Source of the DNA: Apilactobacillus ozensis DSM 23829 = JCM 17196
GTDB lineage: Bacteria > Bacillota > Bacilli > Lactobacillales > Lactobacillaceae
DNA: 64,000 nt
Direction: 5' to 3'
Assembly (NCBI RefSeq): GCF_001435995.1
Contig: NZ_AYYQ01000001.1
Location: 59,076-123,075 of the forward strand
Shown here: positions 7,265-14,494 of the stretch, piece after piece
How positions within the stretch are numbered: the first letter of the stretch is position 1
How the letters are laid out: every line of letters starts with the position of its first letter
Position numbers and translations under genes: made by a program
Notes under the pieces: generated by a model
Told to the model about the DNA's origin: nothing
The model's input: the letters and a program-made list of their open reading frames with translations, nothing else
Databases searched by the model: none

Positions 7265-8976
7265 TGTTTATGCATATTGCAAGTTATCATAATCCACGTC
7301 AATATAAAAATTATCCACGCAAACAAGGAAATCAACATTAATATATAAACATATTTATCAGCATTGTATTCAATTGTAATATTATTTTTTCCTTTTTTAG
7401 ATTGTAATAACATCGCTCCAATAGAAGATGTTTTAACATTATCTAACTTTTTACCATTGAATACTACTTCAGTGTTTTTATATTTCACAACCGGCACTCT
7501 AATGACACGGTTGTGTTTAGAATTCCAAGTTACGTTTAAGCGGCCATTATAATCTACCAAATAATTAAATTTATGATGATGATTAATAAACTCTAAGTTA
7601 TATAGTCGATATGGATGCAAATTATAGTATTGCTGAGCATCATATTTATGATCAACTGGTAAGTAATCAGGTGTCCCCTTGTCCATTAAAGAAAACACTG
7701 TCGATAAATTGGAACCAACAAAAGCATCTCGGACTTCATGAGCACTAAAATGCTTTTTAAAGTAAACATTGCTATGCATCGAAATCACTTTATCAGAATG
7801 CCAGGCATCAATTTGTTTATATTGATTATTAATGATTTGCGTATAATTAGTAACAATTAACAATAGCGCCATAAAAGCAATCTTTATTAAGTCATTACGT
7901 AAAATTAAATCACTGCTCATTAATTTCCCAAATGTTAACAAAATTAAAACGTATGCCACTGTAACAAAGCGTTTAGGTGATTGGATATTAAAAGCAATAC
8001 TTGGCACTAAGGATTGTAAAGCATCCCAAGGAAATAATTTAGTCGAAATTAATAAAAAGATTAATCCAACAATTCCAAAAATCCTTAAATCCAAGCTAAT
8101 TGTTCTAAATTTCCAAACGAAAACTATAATAAAACAACCTATGATAATTAAATACGTTAACGGAATAAATTGAAGTACATCATTGTCTAAAAAACTTAAC
8201 CCGACCGTTCCTACACTCATGTGTTCTCTAGGAAACACGGGCAATAAGTGATTAGAAGTGAAGGTTTCTAGCATAACTGACCATACATTAGCTGTTAAAA
8301 CTAGCGTTAATCCAATAGATAAAAACAACTTTTTTAAAATATCTAAACGATTAGTAGTTTTCATAAAAGTAGTAATAAAAAACGGTATTAAAGCTAGCGC
8401 AGAAATTAAACTGGTCATCACATGGACTTGTAAAACTAATGACATAACAAAAGCTAAACTAAAGACATTAATATCTAGCTTTTTAAGCATCAAAGTTCCC
8501 TGTACAATTACCAGCGGAGTAACGGCTGCTCCTAATCCTGTAAACTGATTTCCGTTGACCCACTCCATAATTGGTGGGCATAACATAAACAGTAAACCTA
8601 AAAAAGTTGAAAAAATCATGTTGATATCATTTTTTCTACATAGGTAATACATAGAAGCACCAGCTACAAACATAACTAAAACCGAAGTTATCAGCTGAAA
8701 ATGAAACCAGCTACCTGCACATAAAACAATTAGTCCCATTAAATAAGCTAAACCAGGTCCATAAAGACTATTAACCATTCTTCCTGAATGTTCAAAACCG
8801 AACTGCGATATAAAATAGTTAAAGTGACCCGTTTTTATTTGCATTGCTGTATCATAAAAACGGTTTATATGGAAAATAGTATCTACTCCAACAATAGTTG
8901 CCCGATTAATAATTTGCGGCAATACGAAACAAATAGCAATAATTAATATTAGTAAGTAAGGCCAGATTCGGCACAA
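7249..8976 (-). CDS. YfhO/GT-C-like multipass membrane protein (copy 2)
   Basis: A 575-residue protein with about 12 membrane helices and a C-terminal extracellular beta domain before the last helix. Near the N-terminus (residues 31-45) the segment GVDTIFHINRFYDTAMQ follows the first helix; an acidic residue in the first outside loop is the usual catalytic position of GT-C glycosyltransferases, so a role in adding lipid-linked sugars to wall polymers is possible but not shown. It is a paralogue of the gene just upstream (same length, same motifs). Start is TTG one base after the upstream stop and lacks a Shine-Dalgarno, so translation is probably coupled. Function unknown. Confidence 0.75.
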   Translation of the reverse strand: MCRIWPYLLILIIAICFVLPQIINRATIVGVDTIFHINRFYDTAMQIKTGHFNYFISQFGFEHSGRMVNSLYGPGLAYLMGLIVLCAGSWFHFQLITSVLVMFVAGASMYYLCRKNDINMIFSTFLGLLFMLCPPIMEWVNGNQFTGLGAAVTPLVIVQGTLMLKKLDINVFSLAFVMSLVLQVHVMTSLISALALIPFFITTFMKTTNRLDILKKLFLSIGLTLVLTANVWSVMLETFTSNHLLPVFPREHMSVGTVGLSFLDNDVLQFIPLTYLIIIGCFIIVFVWKFRTISLDLRIFGIVGLIFLLISTKLFPWDALQSLVPSIAFNIQSPKRFVTVAYVLILLTFGKLMSSDLILRNDLIKIAFMALLLIVTNYTQIINNQYKQIDAWHSDKVISMHSNVYFKKHFSAHEVRDAFVGSNLSTVFSLMDKGTPDYLPVDHKYDAQQYYNLHPYRLYNLEFINHHHKFNYLVDYNGRLNVTWNSKHNRVIRVPVVKYKNTEVVFNGKKLDNVKTSSIGAMLLQSKKGKNNITIEYNADKYVYILMLISLFAWIIFILTWIMITCNMHKQKEND

Positions 8977-8977
8977 T

Positions 8978-10708
8978 CTATTTTTTAGAATAATACTTTA
9001 CTCCCCTCTTTAGCAACCTTAAAATAAAATATCCGATAAGAATGATCCAACTAATGGAAGTTATCCACAATAAGATAGTTAACCAGTGTTCAGGTTGATA
9101 TTTAACCTCAATAACATTTTTCCCCGATTTCATATTTAAATAGATCGAGCCAATATGAGAAGTCTTAACATTTTTTTGTAATACGTTATTCAAATAAATC
9201 TGAGTATTATGGTATTTAATAACTGGCAATTCAATCGTTTTATTACCATTATTATTTTCATATATTAATTTTAAATTACCCTTAGTATTTACAGACTTTT
9301 TCAAAGGTAATCGATTTTCAATAATTCTTTGATCATAATTTCCATATGGATGATAATCAAAATAATTAGTTGGCGTTACTTTATAGTCAATTGGCAAATA
9401 GTCAGGAGTAGCTTTCGTTAGAGCTTTAATTGCGTACTCAGCATCCCTACTTCTTAAACTATTTCTAAGTTGATTATTATCATAAGACTGGTAGTGAACG
9501 TTATAGTCATTATATAAAACGCCTGGCGAATTGTAGGCCTTAACTCCTTGATGAATCAAAGTACTTCCTTGTAAGAATACTAAAATAACGGCTATGAAAG
9601 GAGTAACCAACTTCAGTAGATTAATTGATTTTGACGCTGATTTTTCAGTCATGATCATCCCAAAGCATAGTATAAGTAAGATAAATGCGATTACTGAGAA
9701 TCTTCTAGGCATTTGGATAAAATAAGCAATCCCTGGCACTAACTTATAAAATGTATTCCATGGAAATAAGCATGATGAAATCCACAGAAAAAACATCCCG
9801 TTTAAAAATGTAACATGACTAATTAAAGTAATCTTTTTCCAAAAGATAATAAAGTACAAAATGACAAAAATAATTATCCCTGAGTAAATAGGATTTAAAA
9901 CAAAAACGTGTTTACCAAATAAAGCAATTGAATCAGATGCCATTTCAGTTTGTGGTGCAACTGGTAATAATTTATTTTTGCTATAAACCTCAAGCATACC
10001 GCCCCACACGTTAGCAGTTAGTGCTAAGGTAATAAATACTGTTGAAATCGCATTTAGAAACATTTTTTTACGATTATTAGAATAATAAAATCCATAAAAA
10101 AAGAATGGAATTAATGCACAAGCCCCAATTAAACTACTCATAATGTGTGTCTGTAATAAAAGCGTCATTGGTATTGCTAATAACAAAATTCTAACACGAT
10201 GGGCTTTGGCCATGTCTAATCCAGAAATCATTAAGAACGGAAGCAAAGCTGCTCCCCATCCAGTGAACTGCTCGCCTACGACCCAGGCCATTACCAGGTT
10301 AGATAACATATATATAATTGCAACTACTAAAGCATTAAATTTATCAACATTTAACTTAAAAGATAGGTGATACATAGTAGCACCACTTAAAAATAAAACT
10401 ATCGTAGATGACAATAATTGGTATCGAAACCAACTACCACCTATCAATAGTAACAAACCATTAAAGTATGCTGATAATGGGCCATAGAGTGGATTAACCA
10501 TTCTTGCTGATTGCTGAAAGCCAAACACAGATAGAAAATAATTATACCTGCCAGTTTTCATCTGCATTGCTGTATCATAAAAGCGATTCATATGAAAAAC
10601 AGAATCAATTCCCACAATTGTAGACTTCGAAACTATTTGCGGCAGCAATAATAGTATCGCTGCTGCAAATATCAATAGGTATGGAAATAAGCGAGAAGCC
10701 TTTTTCAT
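8978..10708 (-). CDS. YfhO/GT-C-like multipass membrane protein (copy 1)
   Basis: A 576-residue paralogue of the next gene; both share GIDSVFHMNRFYDTAMQ-type first loop, Y-GP near residue 70, the G-QFTG-GAA loop (residues 145-155), the HIMSSLIGA segment, and the C-terminal beta region ending in a final helix. About 12 helices and a 200-residue outside domain. ATG with AGGAAG ten bases upstream. Gap of 31 bases to the DMT gene before it, so DMT and both copies may form one unit ending at the 7233-7264 terminator. The family resembles YfhO-type and 6-pyruvoyl-tetrahydropterin-synthase-related membrane proteins of unknown activity. Confidence 0.78.
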   Translation of the reverse strand: MKKASRLFPYLLIFAAAILLLLPQIVSKSTIVGIDSVFHMNRFYDTAMQMKTGRYNYFLSVFGFQQSARMVNPLYGPLSAYFNGLLLLIGGSWFRYQLLSSTIVLFLSGATMYHLSFKLNVDKFNALVVAIIYMLSNLVMAWVVGEQFTGWGAALLPFLMISGLDMAKAHRVRILLLAIPMTLLLQTHIMSSLIGACALIPFFFYGFYYSNNRKKMFLNAISTVFITLALTANVWGGMLEVYSKNKLLPVAPQTEMASDSIALFGKHVFVLNPIYSGIIIFVILYFIIFWKKITLISHVTFLNGMFFLWISSCLFPWNTFYKLVPGIAYFIQMPRRFSVIAFILLILCFGMIMTEKSASKSINLLKLVTPFIAVILVFLQGSTLIHQGVKAYNSPGVLYNDYNVHYQSYDNNQLRNSLRSRDAEYAIKALTKATPDYLPIDYKVTPTNYFDYHPYGNYDQRIIENRLPLKKSVNTKGNLKLIYENNNGNKTIELPVIKYHNTQIYLNNVLQKNVKTSHIGSIYLNMKSGKNVIEVKYQPEHWLTILLWITSISWIILIGYFILRLLKRGVKYYSKK

Positions 10709-10739
10709 GATGTTAGCTTCCTTTCTTAGAGACTATTAA

Positions 10740-11675
10740 TTAACCATTTTTATCAATGCTTAATTTACGATGTGAACGCTGTAAAATGAAGATGGCTAAA
10801 ATAACTAACCCAGCTCCAAAAACTTTAATTAAGTTTAAACCAGTGTTGAAAAAAACAAAGCTAAGGATAAATGTTACTACCGGCTGAACCGCATCTACTA
10901 AACTAACTGCCTCTGATGGCGCAAATTTTAAAGCATGTAATATAATTAAAAATGGCAGAATCGTCCCGAATAAAATAATGGCCCCTATACCTAAAATAGT
11001 AAACAAACTAAGTTTAGGTGTATCAATCCAAATAGGTTGATGCAGATTAAAAATAATCCCTGCAACTAAAGTTCCCCACCCTAATACGACTACTGGCGGA
11101 TATTTTTTCAGAACTGGCCTTGGTAATACAACATAAAAGGCTGCTGTGACTCCTGAAAGAATTCCCCAAATCAATGAGTTCATTGGAATGGACAATTTAT
11201 GAATATCGCCTTGAGTAATTGATAGAAAAACCCCTAATAATGAAATTAAGAATACTACCATATCCGACTTCATTGGACGACGGTGTTGAAATACAATCGA
11301 TCCAATTAATATAAATACTGGAGATAGGTATTGTAAAATGGTTGATGCGTCAGCATTTCCCGTCTGGACACTTAAATAAAAAGTCATTAAATTAGCGCCT
11401 AATCCCAAAACTCCATATGCTAATAACCATAAAATGACTGATTTATCTTTCCATACGTTAAATATTTCTTTGTGATACATAAAACCACCGATTGATAATA
11501 AAACAATTCCAGAAATTATTGTACGAGTCGATAAGAACCAACCTGCTGGTATCGATGCGTTTTGCGATACAAATTGTAATATTGTACCAGAAGTCCCCCA
11601 TAAAGCAGACGCCAGCATCGCCCACATAATTCCCTTTAAAATATTTGTTTCTAAAATTCCTTTTTCACTTTCCAT
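10740..11675 (-). CDS. EamA/DMT-superfamily permease
   Basis: A 311-residue drug/metabolite transporter with ten membrane helices arranged as two EamA repeats (helices 1-5 and 6-10). The first helix carries SALWGTSGTILQFVSQN, matching the conserved ALxWGxxG motif; the second repeat ends with SEAVSLVDAVQPVVTFILSFVFF, a conserved EamA region. Amino-acid or metabolite export is usual for the family; substrate unknown. It is a close paralogue of the DMT gene upstream, evidently a tandem duplication. GAGGTG ribosome site. Own promoter with 16-base repeats at 11708-11762. Confidence 0.9.
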   Translation of the reverse strand: MESEKGILETNILKGIMWAMLASALWGTSGTILQFVSQNASIPAGWFLSTRTIISGIVLLSIGGFMYHKEIFNVWKDKSVILWLLAYGVLGLGANLMTFYLSVQTGNADASTILQYLSPVFILIGSIVFQHRRPMKSDMVVFLISLLGVFLSITQGDIHKLSIPMNSLIWGILSGVTAAFYVVLPRPVLKKYPPVVVLGWGTLVAGIIFNLHQPIWIDTPKLSLFTILGIGAIILFGTILPFLIILHALKFAPSEAVSLVDAVQPVVTFILSFVFFNTGLNLIKVFGAGLVILAIFILQRSHRKLSIDKNG

Positions 11676-11707
11676 TTTTTCACCTCAAAAAAATAAAACC
11701 ATAATTA

Positions 11708-11735
11708 ATTTTAAATTAATCTAACTAAAAGTCAA
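11708..11735 (-). promoter_or_regulatory. Promoter of the second DMT gene
   Basis: TTGACT (11730-11735) and TAAAAT (11708-11713) with 16 bases between. The -35 lies inside the tandem repeat, so a second TTGACT exists 16 bases further upstream. Confidence 0.55.
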
Positions 11736-11762
11736 TCTAACTAAAAGTCAATCTAACTAAAA
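11718..11762. repeat. 16-base tandem repeat, 2.8 copies
   Basis: AATCTAACTAAAAGTC is repeated exactly at 11718-11733 and 11734-11749, then 13 bases of a third copy to 11762, running directly into the terminator of the upstream gene. Each full unit carries a minus-strand TTGACT. Confidence 0.92.
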
Positions 11763-11792
11763 AAGCTAAGGTCATGTAAACCTTAGCTTTTT
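11761..11792 (-). terminator. Terminator after APC-DMT operon
   Basis: Arms AAAAGCTAAGG (11761-11771) and CCTTAGCTTTT (11781-11791) with a nine-base loop; on the minus strand a T-run follows. Confidence 0.88.
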
Positions 11793-11793
11793 A

Positions 11794-12711
11794 CTAATCT
11801 AATTTAGCTCGTTTTTGATGTGATTTTTGTAAAATATAAATTGCAACAATGATTAATGCTGAACCTAAAACTTCAATCATATCAATTTTCAAGCCTAAGA
11901 AAATAATACTTAAAATAAATGTAACTACTGGTTCTACCGCATCCACGATACTGGAAACTTCGGATGGTGCAAATTTCAAACTGTAAAGAACTGCGGAGAA
12001 CGCAAAAATAGTTCCAATCAAAATAACTCCACCAATTCCTAAAACGATTCCCGTGTTTAATTTAGGAGCTCCAACCCAAAATGGATGATAAAGATTAAAA
12101 CCAAATCCCGCAATTAAAGTTCCCCAGCCTAATACAACAAATGGTGAATTTTCTTCCATTAACTTTTTAGGAACGGAATAATAGATTGCAGCAGAAATAG
12201 CTGATAATAATCCAAAAACGATTGAAATCATAGGAATCGATAGTGAATGGAAATTACCCTTAGTAATTGCTAGAAAGACACCAACCAAAGCAATTAGGAA
12301 AGATATAACATCCACCAGCATTGGTTTCTTTCTTAAAAAGATAAGTCCATATAAGACAATAAATATTGGAGCCAAGTATTGTAAGATGGTAGCTGAAGCA
12401 GCGTTACCAGTTTGAATACTTACATAAAATGTTGACATATTTACTGCTAAACCGAAAATTGCATAAATAAATAATCTAATAATCGATTCTTTATTTTTAA
12501 AAACATCAAAAATTCTTTTACCAACATGTATATAACCAATTCCTAGCAATAACACACCAGCAAAAAGAGTTCTAACTGATATAAACCAGTTAGTAGGAAC
12601 AGCTTCGTTTTTCGCAACGAATTGCATGATTGTTCCGGATACCCCCCATAGAGCCGCAGCTAATCCAGACCAAAATATACCACGCATGACATGTTCATGT
12701 TTCATTTCCAT
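11794..12711 (-). CDS. EamA/DMT-superfamily permease
   Basis: A 305-residue ten-helix transporter of two EamA repeats, clearly paralogous to the gene at 10740-11675: LAAALWGVSGTIMQFVAKNEAVPTNWF compares with the same region there, as do the ITKGNFHSLSIPM and GWGTLIAGFGFNLYHPFW segments. It begins 21 bases after the APC permease stop and is followed by a terminator, so it is the second gene of an APC-DMT operon and would share control by the leader attenuator. An amino-acid-related substrate is therefore plausible but unproven. Confidence 0.9.
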   Translation of the reverse strand: MEMKHEHVMRGIFWSGLAAALWGVSGTIMQFVAKNEAVPTNWFISVRTLFAGVLLLGIGYIHVGKRIFDVFKNKESIIRLFIYAIFGLAVNMSTFYVSIQTGNAASATILQYLAPIFIVLYGLIFLRKKPMLVDVISFLIALVGVFLAITKGNFHSLSIPMISIVFGLLSAISAAIYYSVPKKLMEENSPFVVLGWGTLIAGFGFNLYHPFWVGAPKLNTGIVLGIGGVILIGTIFAFSAVLYSLKFAPSEVSSIVDAVEPVVTFILSIIFLGLKIDMIEVLGSALIIVAIYILQKSHQKRAKLD

Positions 12712-12732
12712 TTTTTACACCCCAAATAAAAA

Positions 12733-14148
12733 TTACTTCTTATTATTTACATTCAATTTACTATGTGAAATACCATATCCGAAGTAAATAACCAAACCAA
12801 TTATAAACCAAACTATAGCGATAATCCATGTTTCAGCAGGTAACTGAGTCATTAATCCTAGACACAACAATGTAGAAACGATTGGCAATATTGGATATAG
12901 TGGCACTTTAAATCCATCTTTATTATCAATATCTTTTCTTTTACGTAATGGAATAACTCCTAAAGATATGAAAGTAAATGCAATCAATGTTCCAATATTA
13001 ACCAAACTAGCTAATTTACTTAATGAAACAAATCCACCCATAAAAGCAATAATAATCGTTACGATAATAACACTATGCTTTGGAATATTATTTTTACTAT
13101 TAATCTTACCTAAAAACTTAGGTAATAAACCATCTCGACCAATTGAGTAAATCAATCTAGAGCTACTGTAAATCATAGTAACCATCATTGTAAACATTCC
13201 AGCTAAAGCACCTAATGAGATAATTCCGGATAGCTTACCTTGACCAACTACTTGTAAAGCAAATGCTACTGGATCAGAAACGTCCAATCTACTGTAATGA
13301 ACCATTCCAGTTAAAACAATAGAAACTAAAATATATAAGGCTGTACAGATAATTAATGTACCAAAGATTCCAATCGGCATGTTACGTTTAGGATTTTTAA
13401 CCTCAGCGGCAGACGATGACACACAATCAAATCCTAAGTACGCAAAGAATACTAATGAAGCCCCTTTAAATATTCCAGAAGTTCCGAAAGGTAAAAATGG
13501 TGTCCAATTACTTGGTTTAACGTAGAAGAACCCAACTATAACGAATAAAATTATGATTGCAATTTTTATTACAACGATGATACTGTTAATTCTAACTGAT
13601 GATTTTAATCCAAAAGATAAAATCCAAGCAATTAATAAAACTATTAATACCGCAAACAAGTTAAAATAAGTTCCATGTGAGGGATCATAAAAACCAGTTA
13701 AAGCTTTTGGGATATGAATACCAAATCCACTCAATAACGACTGAAAATAAGCTGACCATCCAGAAGATACTGCTGCAACTGACAGCATATATTCTAAGAC
13801 TAGCGCCCATCCTAGTATCCAACCGGTTAATTCACCAAACACTACACTTCCATATGAGTAAGCACTTCCTGCAATTGGTAATGCTGACGAAAATTCAGCA
13901 TAACATAGCGCACTAGTAGAACAAACTAAAGTCGCTAATATAAAAGAAATTATAATTCCTGGACCTGTATGTTGTGCTGATACGGTTCCTGGAAGAATAA
14001 AGATTCCAGTTCCAATAACTGCACCTACCCCTAACATAATTAAATCTTTAGCAGTTAAAGTACGCTCTAGTTGATTATCACGAGCTAAATAATTATCTAA
14101 AGATTCTTTTTGATTCATTCTCGAAACAATCCCCGATATTTTTCCCAT
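12733..14148 (-). CDS. APC-family amino acid permease (YfnA-like)
   Basis: A 471-residue amino acid:cation symporter or exchanger with about 12 membrane helices. The first helix has the APC substrate-binding signature GVGAVIGTGIFILPG (residues 41-55); helix 6 region FFAYLGFDCVSSSAAEVKNPKRNMP (near residue 235) is the conserved G-FD-----EE-KNP motif of cationic/neutral amino acid transporters such as YfnA and CAT types. ATG with CAAGGAGGA. Preceded by a leader peptide and alternative RNA hairpins (14175-14418), strongly suggesting expression is tuned to an amino acid. The Phe-rich leader hints at aromatic amino acid supply, but YfnA-like permeases vary in substrate. Confidence 0.93.
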   Translation of the reverse strand: MGKISGIVSRMNQKESLDNYLARDNQLERTLTAKDLIMLGVGAVIGTGIFILPGTVSAQHTGPGIIISFILATLVCSTSALCYAEFSSALPIAGSAYSYGSVVFGELTGWILGWALVLEYMLSVAAVSSGWSAYFQSLLSGFGIHIPKALTGFYDPSHGTYFNLFAVLIVLLIAWILSFGLKSSVRINSIIVVIKIAIIILFVIVGFFYVKPSNWTPFLPFGTSGIFKGASLVFFAYLGFDCVSSSAAEVKNPKRNMPIGIFGTLIICTALYILVSIVLTGMVHYSRLDVSDPVAFALQVVGQGKLSGIISLGALAGMFTMMVTMIYSSSRLIYSIGRDGLLPKFLGKINSKNNIPKHSVIIVTIIIAFMGGFVSLSKLASLVNIGTLIAFTFISLGVIPLRKRKDIDNKDGFKVPLYPILPIVSTLLCLGLMTQLPAETWIIAIVWFIIGLVIYFGYGISHSKLNVNNKK

Positions 14149-14174
14149 AAATATCCTCCTTGAAATAAAACGAT

Positions 14175-14214
14175 AAAAAAAATCGCACTAGCTAGTTATT
14201 CACTGCTAGTGCGA
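14175..14214 (-). terminator. Attenuator terminator in the APC permease leader
   Basis: Minus-strand arms TCGCACTAGC (14205-14214) and GCTAGTGCGA (14183-14192) with a 12-base loop, followed by eight T (14175-14182). It lies inside the leader, 27 bases before the permease ATG, so termination here would prevent permease expression. Confidence 0.9.
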
Positions 14215-14253
14215 AAAAACACTAGCCAAACAACTTACTTATAAGTTATCTGA

Positions 14254-14286
14254 CTAGTGTTTTGGAAGTTTTATAGTAAGACACAC
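14254..14286 (-). other. Possible second leader mini-ORF
   Basis: AAGGAG (14298-14303) is followed 11 bases later by GTG and ten sense codons (VCLTIKLPKH) ending in a TAG that lies inside segment B. If translated, it would place a ribosome on segment B and favour the antiterminator. Short and GTG-started, so it may be chance. Confidence 0.25.
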
Positions 14287-14307
14287 TTTTAAAATTTCTC
14301 CTTCGAA

Positions 14308-14382
14308 CTAGACAAGATAACTAGAAAAATTAAAGAAGAAATTATTAAAATTAGATATAGATGTTCGTCTATAAATTGTCAT
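14308..14382 (-). CDS. Leader peptide of the APC permease operon (24 residues)
   Basis: ATG with a perfect GGAGG (14389-14393) six bases upstream, 24 codons and TAG. The peptide is MTIYRRTSIS, then a run of nine residues made only of Asn and Phe (NFNNFFFNF, residues 11-19), then SSYLV. Five of 24 residues are Phe and four are Asn. The run precedes segment A of the RNA switch by just the distance needed for a ribosome halted at Phe12-Phe17 to leave segment A exposed. Too short for ordinary gene finders. The context (promoter, SD, hairpins, permease) makes a regulatory peptide much more likely than a functional product. Confidence 0.75.
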   Translation of the reverse strand: MTIYRRTSISNFNNFFFNFSSYLV

Positions 14383-14424
14383 ACCGTACCTCCGTTATTT
14401 ATATCGTTAAATTAATTTAATGTA

Positions 14425-14453
14425 ATTCTACATAATTTCTAATTTAATTGCAA
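14425..14453 (-). promoter_or_regulatory. Promoter of the APC leader
   Basis: TTGCAA (14448-14453), 17 bases, TAGAAT (14425-14430). Start near 14418. The 17 bases around -10 and start are identical to those of the opp promoter. Confidence 0.72.
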
Positions 14454-14455
14454 GT

Positions 14456-14491
14456 AAAAAGAGACCTTTTTTACAAAGAGGTCTCTTTTTT
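14456..14491 (-). terminator. Terminator of the TetR-MMPL operon
   Basis: Arms AAAAAGAGACCT (14456-14467) and AGGTCTCTTTTT (14479-14490), just after the MMPL stop codon at 14495. Confidence 0.88.
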
Positions 14492-14494
14492 AGA

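Larger units (their letters stand above)
14175..14418 (-). promoter_or_regulatory. Leader-peptide attenuator (five-segment RNA switch)
   Basis: Five segments can pair in two exclusive ways. A (14307-14324, overlapping leader codons 20-25) pairs with B (8+5 bp: AGTTATCT with AGATAACT, CTAGT with ACTAG). B (14244-14263) can instead pair with C (AAAACACTAG with CTAGTGTTTT, 14254-14263 with 14216-14225). C can pair with D (GCTAGTG with CACTAGC, loop of 8). D pairs with E to form the terminator. If a ribosome stalls on the Phe/Asn codons, A is free: A:B and C:D form and transcription continues. If it reaches the stop, A is covered: B:C and D:E form and transcription ends. The logic is that of trp/phe-type attenuators; T-box motifs are absent. 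Pairing is read from the sequence; function is inference. Confidence 0.72.

Noticed and set aside
11718..11762. CRISPR array
   Set aside because: Repeats are tandem without spacers and only 2.8 copies.
14175..14418. T-box or riboswitch in the APC leader
   Set aside because: The T-box sequence (GGTGGnACCGCG) and known riboswitch cores are not present; the leader peptide with alternative hairpins explains the region better.
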